Assembly (NCBI GenBank): GCA_964529795.1
Contig: CAZGXM010000101.1
Location: 1-5,492, forward strand
Length of the DNA stretch: 5,492 nucleotides
Origin: CAZGXM01 sp964529795
GTDB taxonomy: Bacteria > Bacillota > JADQBR01
Reading direction: 5' to 3'
The notes beneath the pieces were generated by a model. That model did not search any database. It was not told the origin of the DNA and saw only the letters and a list, made by a program, of their open reading frames with translations. Below, in pieces: positions 1 through 5,304 of the stretch. A program made the position numbers and the translations under genes. Each line of letters begins with the position of its first letter. Position 1 is the stretch's first letter.

Positions 1-153
1 TTAGATCATATTACAACCGGCGGTATTTTGGTAGAAGCCATGAACAAAGGGTTGATAGATGAAAATATAGGTAACCAAATATGGGCTAATATGCTTTCAA
101 AACAAAGGCTATTGCCGGCAGCAACTTTTTCTGATTATCTTAAATTTCGTTAA
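1..153 (+). CDS. C-terminal end of an unrecognised protein (5' part outside window)
   Basis: Frame 1 is open from the first base to TAA at 151-153, giving 50 residues that begin LDHITTGGILVEAMNKGLID and end FSDYLKFR. It is the 3' end of a gene that starts left of the window. The residues alternate hydrophobic and charged in a way that suits a folded helical C-terminus (GLIDENIGNQIWANMLSKQR), with no membrane segment and no cysteines. I do not firmly recognise the family. It faintly recalls C-termini of PIN-like nuclease or toxin proteins, but no catalytic acidic residues can be checked here. The gene is AT-rich, unlike the GC-richer glycerol kinase fragment just downstream. No terminator hairpin follows the stop. 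That the reading frame is real is likely; its function is unknown. Confidence 0.5.
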   Translation, partial: LDHITTGGILVEAMNKGLIDENIGNQIWANMLSKQRLLPAATFSDYLKFR

Positions 154-167
154 TAATGATTTAGTAA

Positions 168-413
168 TTGATAAAAGGGTTGGCCGCCGGGGACCAGCAG
201 GCGGCTTTGTTCGGACAGACCTGTTTGGAGCCAGGTATGGCAAAAAATACATATGGGACCGGCTGTTTTATGCTGATGAACACGGGGGAGAAGCCGGTGG
301 TTTCCCCAAACGGCCTGCTTACCACCATTGCCTGGGGTATTGACGGGCAGGTGCAGTATGCTTTGGAAGGAAGTATCTTCGTAGCCGGGGCGGCAATCCA
401 ATGGCTCCCATGA
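168..413 (+). pseudogene. glpK: Glycerol kinase (GlpK) internal fragment
   Basis: The translation contains the glycerol kinase core: AGDQQAALFGQTCLEPGMAK, then NTYGTGCFMLMNTGEKP, LLTTIAWGIDG and YALEGSIFVAGAAIQWL. In intact enzymes (about 500 residues, FGGY kinase family, ATP + glycerol to glycerol-3-phosphate) this stretch is roughly residues 240-315. It includes the Asp of GDQQ that acts as catalytic base and the GTG loop near the ATP phosphates. Both flanks are missing: similarity starts near position 178 and stops at QWL near 407, followed by Pro and TGA. The slice lacks the N-terminal sugar-kinase domain and most of the ATP-binding domain, so it cannot be an enzyme. It has no internal stop or frameshift and keeps the family consensus, which suggests a recent truncation. 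The TTG at 168 has no convincing ribosome site. Identification is confident; the junctions are good to a few bases. Confidence 0.9.
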
Positions 414-415
414 AT

Positions 416-733
416 TTATTTCAACGTATCCTTCAGCAGGTGAGGATAGTTCCTTGCGCCATGTAAAACGCGGTAAACGTAGACTTTGTTATCGATAAAC
501 CGGTAGAAAGCTATATAAGGTTCAATAATAACCATCCGGAAATTGAATTTTTTCAGAGAACGGTCGATTAACGGCGCTCCGGAATGCGGAAAATTTTCAA
601 GGCGGCGCAGGGCTTGCATGATATTGTCAAGCATTCTGGCTGCTGCCTGCGAATTATCCACCATGATGTAATCAAATATCTCGTCTAAGTCTGCATAAGC
701 GGCAGGAAGCAGTTCTACATCATACTTTTCCAT
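416..733 (-). CDS. RelE/ParE-family type II toxin
   Basis: This 105-residue basic protein has the layout of the RelE/ParE toxin superfamily. An N-terminal strand and long helix (YDVELLPAAYADLDEIFDYI, residues 4-23) is followed by a second helix ending ALRRLENFPHSG (about 41-52). A C-terminal sheet follows, with FRMVIIEPYIAFYRF (65-79) and VYVYRVLHGARNYPHLL (84-100). Basic and aromatic residues in that last part (R88, R94, Y96) are where RelE-type mRNA interferases carry functional residues, but ParE-type gyrase poisons share the fold and I cannot choose between them. The ATG at 733-731 overlaps the antitoxin gene's end by 14 bases, with only a weak purine-rich ribosome site (GAAGAAGAAAA) inside the antitoxin gene, so translation is probably coupled. 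The stop lies 2 bases from the end of the convergent glpK fragment. Length and motifs look intact. Confidence 0.88.
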   Translation of the reverse strand: MEKYDVELLPAAYADLDEIFDYIMVDNSQAAARMLDNIMQALRRLENFPHSGAPLIDRSLKKFNFRMVIIEPYIAFYRFIDNKVYVYRVLHGARNYPHLLKDTLK

Positions 734-989
734 TGATTTTCTTCTTCAGCCGCATGACGGCTTCGTCCAGTGAAATTGTTGGCTCGCCAGCAAGACGTTG
801 TTGCTCAGCAAATAATAATTTTTCACGCAAGTCAAGCATGGCTTCCCGGCGTTCAAAGGCTTCAATGCTCATTACAACAAGGTCTCCTTCACCGTTTCGG
901 GTGATGTACACTGGTTCAGCCTTTTCATGAGCAAGCTTTGCAATGGCATTGTAGTCGTTACGAAGCGTTGTGGATGATTTTATAATCAT
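720..989 (-). CDS. Phd/YefM-family antitoxin
   Basis: This 89-residue protein starts MIIKSSTTLRNDYNAIAKLA and continues EPVYITRNGEGDLVVMSIEAFE, the typical Phd/YefM fold. The N-terminal half (about residues 1-50) dimerises and binds the operator. The charged helical C-terminus (about 51-89, rich in Glu, Arg and Lys) is expected to wrap around and neutralise the toxin. It is first in the operon and overlaps the toxin gene by 14 bases, the usual antitoxin-toxin order. I place the start at ATG 989-987 because GGAGG lies 8 bases upstream. A longer reading from TTG at 1004 would put that ribosome site inside the gene and is unlikely. Palindromes over the promoter suggest autorepression by the antitoxin or the complex, which is known for this family but inferred here. 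Confidence 0.88.
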   Translation of the reverse strand: MIIKSSTTLRNDYNAIAKLAHEKAEPVYITRNGEGDLVVMSIEAFERREAMLDLREKLLFAEQQRLAGEPTISLDEAVMRLKKKINGKV

Positions 990-997
990 ATTGGTAA

Positions 998-1002
998 CCT
1001 CC
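998..1002 (-). promoter_or_regulatory. Ribosome binding site fixing the antitoxin start
   Basis: On the minus strand GGAGG is followed by an 8-base spacer (TTACCAAT) and ATG at 989-987. This strong site decides between that ATG and the in-frame TTG at 1004, which lies within or upstream of the site and has no ribosome site of its own. Confidence 0.8.
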
Positions 1003-1018
1003 AATCATGTTATTCTAC

Positions 1019-1036
1019 AATTATTATACAATAATT
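1019..1036. promoter_or_regulatory. Inverted repeat over the -10 box, probable TA operator
   Basis: AATTATT and AATAATT form perfect 7-base arms around a 4-base centre. The element contains the whole -10 hexamer of the toxin-antitoxin promoter, so a bound dimer would block RNA polymerase. Phd/YefM antitoxins commonly bind short palindromes at this place. The sequence is AT-rich, so a chance inverted repeat is possible. Confidence 0.55.
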
Positions 1037-1051
1037 CTATTAGAATATAAA
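1023..1051 (-). promoter_or_regulatory. Promoter of the toxin-antitoxin operon
   Basis: On the minus strand a perfect -10 hexamer TATAAT (1028-1023) sits 17 bases downstream of TTTATA (1051-1046), a 4-of-6 match to the -35 consensus. The region is strongly AT-rich. The -10 lies about 34 bases upstream of the antitoxin ATG, leaving a short leader that contains the GGAGG ribosome site. Two inverted repeats cover the -10 box and the -35/-10 spacer, as expected for an autoregulated operon. The call rests on consensus match and position only. Confidence 0.65.
1034..1046. promoter_or_regulatory. Second inverted repeat in the -35/-10 spacer, probable TA operator
   Basis: ATTCTA and TAGAAT form perfect 6-base arms around a single central base. 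The element lies in the spacer of the toxin-antitoxin promoter and touches the first inverted repeat. A further half-site ATTCTA occurs at 1012-1017, exactly 22 bases (about two helical turns) from the one at 1034-1039, on the downstream side of the -10 box. This suggests cooperative binding of more than one antitoxin dimer; that is inference. Confidence 0.5.
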
Positions 1052-1100
1052 TAAGATTATGAACGAAAGGTGAAAACCTATGAACATACGAAAAAACGAA

Positions 1101-1116
1101 TTGAAAAATTGAAAAA
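1101..1116. repeat. Two-copy 8-base tandem repeat
   Basis: TTGAAAAA occurs twice head to tail, followed by TTTG, in an A-rich stretch between the toxin-antitoxin promoter and the UPF0158 remnant. It looks like simple-sequence drift in non-coding DNA; I see no function. Confidence 0.6.
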
Positions 1117-1124
1117 TTTGTAAA

Positions 1125-1358
1125 TTTGCCAATATCTTTCAGTGCTTCATCCCTGTACCGATACCAGTCCTCCTTAACATGATACCTGCGAATGTTGTCC
1201 TAGAATCTTCGAAAAGCTCCCTTTCCTTTAATCAAAGAATATAATATTTTACTCAAGTCCTTATCTGCAATGGACAAACAAAATTGTTTCATAATAGAAT
1301 ACTCGTGAATATCAAACTGGGACAGCAGTATTAACTGACTGTCATCATCTTTCAGACT
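1125..1358 (-). pseudogene. UPF0158-family protein remnant with in-frame stop
   Basis: Read on the minus strand from 1358, the frame gives SQFDIHEYSIMKQFCLSI, then LIKGKGAFRRF, a TAG stop at 1202-1200, and then DNIRRYHVKEDWYRYRDEAL. This matches from memory the C-terminal half of UPF0158 proteins (about 140-165 residues, function unknown). Their hallmarks are the GRGAFRRFKD segment and the W-Y-x-(F/Y)-RDEA segment. The TAG replaces the expected Lys after FRRF. The N-terminal half is absent: upstream lies the SWIM gene, whose last codons overlap this frame. The normal C-terminal end (around EIAIEWC) is also lost after DIGK, where the sequence becomes low-complexity and AT-rich. No start codon with a ribosome site is visible. 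Family recognition is fairly firm; exact ends are approximate. Confidence 0.8.
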
Positions 1359-2118
1359 TCAAACGCGCCAGGCATTCTTCAATCCGGGTGACGAATTCTT
1401 GCTGGTCCAATCCGGACGGGGGTTCGCCTAATGTTTTTACCAGAAATGCAGTTTCCGCCGGCGCTTTGTAATTGAAACGCAGCCTGTCCAGGGGTTTTTT
1501 TGCATTCCAGAAACCCTTGCCGGCGCTGAGGGGTGCGGTCAGGCGCCTGTCAACAAAGCTGAGGTTGAAATCGGTATTTTGCTGCAGCCTGCGCTGTTTC
1601 AGCCTTTTCTGCCGTCTTTCCATCTCACTGGCTATGTCGGCCCAATCCCTGCCCCGCAGGCGAAAGAGTACAAACGGGTTGTAGTCCATTGTTTGTGCCG
1701 TCATATAGACAACTGCGATTACATGTTTGCACGGATTTTCCCAGCCGGGGCAAGAACAACTGAAATCAACTTCATCTCTGCCGGGTAAGAGAGGGAAATT
1801 ATTCTCCTTTAACAGTTGAAGAAGCTCATTCGGATCGGCTTCTTTCAGCAGACGTTTCTTTTTGGACAGGATTTGAAAAAGGTCGTTCCACTGTTCCCGG
1901 TCCAGATGGTCAACATCAATTGAGACTTCATAGGATTTGGTTCTTGTGCCTTGAACTTTGGCAAAGATGTGGCCTTCTGTTATTTTAATTTGTGTTACCC
2001 TGCCCCGGCACGCGTAGTCATGACCTCTCGCAAGCCGGTTGGCCGCTCCAAAAGTGACGACCACGCTGAGCCATCGCCGTGCCCACCATTTAGTCGCAAA
2101 ATTGTTGTTTGAAAGCAT
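1345..2118 (-). CDS. SWIM zinc-finger protein, partner of the SNF2 ATPase
   Basis: This 257-residue protein carries a SWIM zinc finger: C121, C123, C130 and H132 in CSCPGWENPCKH, the CxCx(n)CxH pattern. SWIM fingers bind DNA or proteins and are often encoded next to SWI2/SNF2 ATPases in bacteria. The N-terminal part (about 8-60) has the KWWARRWL and ANRLARGHDYACRGRV segments common in these partner proteins. Residues 165-180 are very basic (ERRQKRLKQRRLQQ) and may contact nucleic acid or form a coiled coil. The C-terminal 60 residues hold no motif I know. There is no signal peptide or membrane segment, so it is cytoplasmic. ATG at 2118 follows GGGAGGAG at a good distance and starts 18 bases after the SNF2 stop, so the two are one operon. 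The B. subtilis counterpart I recall is YwqB; that match is from memory. Its stop codon lies within the UPF0158 remnant's frame, so the last few residues may be altered. Confidence 0.9.
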   Translation of the reverse strand: MLSNNNFATKWWARRWLSVVVTFGAANRLARGHDYACRGRVTQIKITEGHIFAKVQGTRTKSYEVSIDVDHLDREQWNDLFQILSKKKRLLKEADPNELLQLLKENNFPLLPGRDEVDFSCSCPGWENPCKHVIAVVYMTAQTMDYNPFVLFRLRGRDWADIASEMERRQKRLKQRRLQQNTDFNLSFVDRRLTAPLSAGKGFWNAKKPLDRLRFNYKAPAETAFLVKTLGEPPSGLDQQEFVTRIEECLARLKSER

Positions 2119-2124
2119 TGTCCG

Positions 2125-2132
2125 CTCCTCCC
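2125..2132 (-). promoter_or_regulatory. Strong ribosome binding site of the SWIM gene
   Basis: On the minus strand GGGAGGAG is followed by CGGACA and ATG. It lies wholly within the 18-base gap after the SNF2 stop, leaving no room for a separate promoter or terminator there. This supports co-transcription and fixes the SWIM start. Confidence 0.8.
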
Positions 2133-2136
2133 GTTG

Positions 2137-5100
2137 TTACAGGCCTGCAGCATCGGCTTCCAAATGCAGCAGGTTTTGTAGTTCCTCGGTAGAGAGTTCA
2201 GTCAGCCAGTTTTCACTGCTGCCGACGATGTCATCGGCCAGCGCCTGTTTTTCTTCCAGCAGCATGTCAATCCGTTCTTCCACAGTACCCTGGCAGATAA
2301 ACTTGTGCACCAGGACATTACGCTGCTGGCCAATACGAAAGGCCCGGTCGGTGGCCTGGTTTTCCACGGCCGGATTCCACCAGCGGTCAAAGTGAAACAC
2401 GTGATTGGCAGCGGTAAGATTAAGCCCGGTCCCGCCTGCTTTCAGAGAAAGCAAGAAGATGTCGGGAGCGGTGCCGTCCTCACCTTGTTGAAAACGTTTT
2501 ACCATTTCATCGCGTTTCCTGGCAGGAATACCGCCGTGGAGGAAAAGCACCTCCTGGCCGTACCTTTCTTCCAGGAATGTTTTCAGCAATTTTCCCATCT
2601 GAGTAAACTGGGTGAAGACCAGCGCCTTCTCACCTTGTTGGCGTATTTCGTCCAGCAGTTCGGTGAAACGCTGCAGCTTGCCCGAACGCTTCAGCGAAAT
2701 TTCCCTGGTACGCATAAATTGGGCCGGGTGGTTGCAGATCTGCTTTAGCCTGGTCAGTGAAGCAAGTATTATACCCTTACGTTTAATACCCGCGGTATCG
2801 TCCGCTGCTTTCAAACAATCGTTTACCACGGCCTGGTAGAGACTGGCCTGCTCCCTGGTGAGGCTGCAGTACTGTTTTATTTCCTGTTTCTCAGGCAGGT
2901 CGGAAATTATATTCGGGTCAAGTTTTGTGCGCCGCAGGATAAAGGGCTGTACCAGACGCTTGAGCCTTTGTTCCTGAATTTGGTTGCCGTGACGCTCTAT
3001 TGGCACGACAAAACGCTTGTTGAAATGAGTGTAAGAACCCAGGTAACCCGGATTCAAAAAATCAACAATGGACCATAGTTCCCCCAAGCGGTTTTCCAAC
3101 GGTGTACCGGTCAGGGCCAGGCGGTAACCGGCCTTGAGGGCACGGATGCTTTTGGTTTGCTTGGCAAGATGGTTTTTGATTTTCTGGGCCTCATCCAGGA
3201 TGATGCCATCCCAATGCACCCGACCCAGCACGCTGCGGTCCCGGTGTGCCAGGCCGTAGGTGGTGAGAACCAGGTCATGCTGCTTGGCAGCGGTGGAAAA
3301 AGAGCCATCTTTCAAGCGGTCAGGCCCGTGGTGCACCATCACTTTCAGAGTAGGGGCAAAACGCTCGCTTTCATGCTGCCAGTTGCCCAGCACAGAGGTG
3401 GGGCAGACCAGGAGCGCCGGACCCTTTGTCCAGCCTTGCTGGCGCAGGTAAAGCAGCAGGGCCAAAAACTGGATGGTCTTGCCCAGTCCCATGTCATCAG
3501 CGAGGCAGCCGCCCAGACCGTAACGCGATAAAAAAGCCATCCAGGAGAAACCTCTCAGCTGGTAAGGGCGTAAAGCGCCCTGAAAGGCCCGGGGTTGGGG
3601 GAGCAGGGTAAAGTCTGCTTTGCCCTTGAGTTTATCCAGCGCTTCCGCAAACCAGTCTTCTGCTTCCACGTCCTCCACGGGAATACCCCCTGCGTCTTCA
3701 CGCATACTGTAGGCCAGGGCCTGACCGGTTGTCAGCCCGGTATTGCTGCTTTTCTGCAGGAACTTTAATAATTTCTTAATCTGCTTGGGGTCAAGTTCCA
3801 CCCACCGGTCCCGTACCTGTACCAGGGGGGTCTTCAACTCGGCCAGCCTTCGAAACTCTTCCGGGTCAACCGTTTCGCCGCCCAAGGAGATTTCCCAATT
3901 AAAATCGGTGAGGGCGTCCATGCCCAGCAGCCCGCTGGACTGGTAAGCTGGTTTGGGTGTATTTATTTTCAATTTCAGCGCCACCGGCTGCGGCGCTTCT
4001 GCCCACCAGGAGGGGAGAAATACCTTAAACCCGCTCCGTTCCAACTGCTCCGCCGCTTCACGGAGGAATTGGTAGGCCTCCCCGGTGGTGATCAGAAAGT
4101 GGCCCGGCAGGGAAGAAGTGAGTATTGGCGCCAGCGGGGGGAAAATGTTGGCTGCCTGCTCAAGGTCTGTCCGGAGTTTATGCAGAGCGTATGGAAATAG
4201 CTTTTGAACCCCGGTTTCCCCGGCCAAGCTTTCCACCGGCAACAGCAGGCTGGGGTCGGCACGGTCCTGAAGCAGAAAACGTAGCATCCAGTATTTGTCG
4301 CTGCCCATGACATCATTACTGCTGCCAGGCGGTTCCAGGCGAAAGCAGGTGCGGTACCTTGTTTGGGCCTCCACTTCAGGTGCCCGGGACGCCCACTCCT
4401 GCCAGGAAAAATATAAATCCCACATTTCATCACTGTCACCGATTATTTCGGCACTGCCGGTCTGAAGACTGTCCAGCCAACAGTGGGCGGGTGAAGCTGA
4501 TTTGGACAGGCTGATACCTCTTTTTTTTCGCACAGGCGGTTTATCGTCTTTTTGCCGGAGAGTGTTTCGCACTGTCTTGTCAAGGGCCTGTTGAACAAAG
4601 TCTGCCGTTAACACTTCCGGTGCAGGCGGCAGGTAGTTTTTGCCGGCATTTTCTTCAAGGACCAGGGCGCGGCACACGTCGGGCATAGATGCACTCAGCT
4701 CTTGCAGCTGCTGCCGTTCTTCCAACTGGCCCACCGCTGCCAGCCAGCCAAAGGTATAGGCAAAAGAGTTACGTCCCTCCCTCTTTACTGATATTGCGGG
4801 CAAAAAACGTTCCCGTGTTATTAATGATTCCACCCACCAGGCAGCGTGCTGCCAGTAATTCCAGTCGTCACCGCCCCGCCAATCTTTACCCGCCAGTCGT
4901 CCTGTTGCCAACAGGGGCAGCGCCTTATCAGCGTCCAGTGCCAGACCTGCCAGTGACCACGGGGCCAAGCCAATGGTCTCCCGGCCCTTGGCCGTTCCCG
5001 GGCGGTCAGGCTCCAGCGACGGGCGGGGCATGAATTTGTCGGAAGGCAGAAAAGCCAGGACTTCTGTCGGAAAACAGTCCTCGTCGTGCAGCCTTATACT

Positions 5101-5304
5101 TGCTTCCTCTGTCAAAGCATCTATAATGGTATACAGGTCTTCAGAGTCGACCTGAAAAGGGTGACTTCCCGGACGGTCGCCAACGGCTGCCGCCTTGCTG
5201 TGGGGCCTGTATTTGGCAGCCTTGACCGTATCTTCCGCCCAAATTAAAAATCTACCCGGTCTCATTGATGACGGCGGCACCCAACTGCCGTGCAGAACAA
5301 ACAT
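2137..5304 (-). CDS. SNF2-family DNA-dependent ATPase/helicase
   Basis: This complete 1055-residue SNF2 ATPase should couple ATP hydrolysis to translocation on double-stranded DNA. The N-terminal 560 residues are the accessory region of bacterial SNF2 proteins. They begin MFVLHGSW and include WMLRFLLQDRADPSLLLPVE (about 339-358) and LKTPLVQVRDRWVELDP (490-506), typical of the SNF2-associated domain. The motor follows: LRPYQLRGFSWM (578-589), Walker A DDMGLGKT with K609, motif Ia LLVCPTSVLGNW (631-642), DEAQ (704-707), LTGTPLENRLGELW (731-744), then lobe 2 with LVFTQF (895-900), LHGG (922-925), SLKAGGTGLNLTAA (953-966) and QATDRAFRIGQ with R987 and R990. No key residue is missing. The ATG is preceded by AGGGAG at 8 bases and overlaps an upstream stop (TAATG). 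The SWIM gene follows at 18 bases. B. subtilis YwqA is the nearest parallel I recall. The cellular role (repair, transcription recycling or defence) is not shown by the sequence. Confidence 0.95.
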   Translation of the reverse strand: MFVLHGSWVPPSSMRPGRFLIWAEDTVKAAKYRPHSKAAAVGDRPGSHPFQVDSEDLYTIIDALTEEASIRLHDEDCFPTEVLAFLPSDKFMPRPSLEPDRPGTAKGRETIGLAPWSLAGLALDADKALPLLATGRLAGKDWRGGDDWNYWQHAAWWVESLITRERFLPAISVKREGRNSFAYTFGWLAAVGQLEERQQLQELSASMPDVCRALVLEENAGKNYLPPAPEVLTADFVQQALDKTVRNTLRQKDDKPPVRKKRGISLSKSASPAHCWLDSLQTGSAEIIGDSDEMWDLYFSWQEWASRAPEVEAQTRYRTCFRLEPPGSSNDVMGSDKYWMLRFLLQDRADPSLLLPVESLAGETGVQKLFPYALHKLRTDLEQAANIFPPLAPILTSSLPGHFLITTGEAYQFLREAAEQLERSGFKVFLPSWWAEAPQPVALKLKINTPKPAYQSSGLLGMDALTDFNWEISLGGETVDPEEFRRLAELKTPLVQVRDRWVELDPKQIKKLLKFLQKSSNTGLTTGQALAYSMREDAGGIPVEDVEAEDWFAEALDKLKGKADFTLLPQPRAFQGALRPYQLRGFSWMAFLSRYGLGGCLADDMGLGKTIQFLALLLYLRQQGWTKGPALLVCPTSVLGNWQHESERFAPTLKVMVHHGPDRLKDGSFSTAAKQHDLVLTTYGLAHRDRSVLGRVHWDGIILDEAQKIKNHLAKQTKSIRALKAGYRLALTGTPLENRLGELWSIVDFLNPGYLGSYTHFNKRFVVPIERHGNQIQEQRLKRLVQPFILRRTKLDPNIISDLPEKQEIKQYCSLTREQASLYQAVVNDCLKAADDTAGIKRKGIILASLTRLKQICNHPAQFMRTREISLKRSGKLQRFTELLDEIRQQGEKALVFTQFTQMGKLLKTFLEERYGQEVLFLHGGIPARKRDEMVKRFQQGEDGTAPDIFLLSLKAGGTGLNLTAANHVFHFDRWWNPAVENQATDRAFRIGQQRNVLVHKFICQGTVEERIDMLLEEKQALADDIVGSSENWLTELSTEELQNLLHLEADAAGL

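Noticed and set aside
427..448. Inverted repeat TATCCT/AGGATA near the toxin's 3' end
   Set aside because: The stem is only 6 bases with a 10-base loop, lies in coding sequence and has no T-run, so it is not a credible terminator.
733..930. Plus-strand reading frame over the antitoxin gene
   Set aside because: It is the antisense shadow of a recognised gene, with Ser/Arg-rich low-information sequence and no family motif.
990..1004. Longer antitoxin form starting at TTG 1004
   Set aside because: The GGAGG ribosome site lies at 998-1002, overlapping this start, and points to the ATG at 989; the TTG has no ribosome site of its own.
1080..1112. Ten-codon plus-strand mini-ORF (MNIRKNELKN) preceded by AAGGTG
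   Set aside because: The spacing to the ribosome-like site is plausible, but the ORF is too short, lies in A-rich DNA where such matches are common, and has no further support.
2305..2748. 147-codon plus-strand frame opposite the SNF2 gene
   Set aside because: It lies fully antisense to conserved SNF2 motor motifs; its length follows from the codon use of the real gene.
4092..4439. 115-codon minus-strand frame within SNF2
   Set aside because: It is an out-of-frame overlap inside the intact SNF2 gene, with no ribosome site or recognisable domain.
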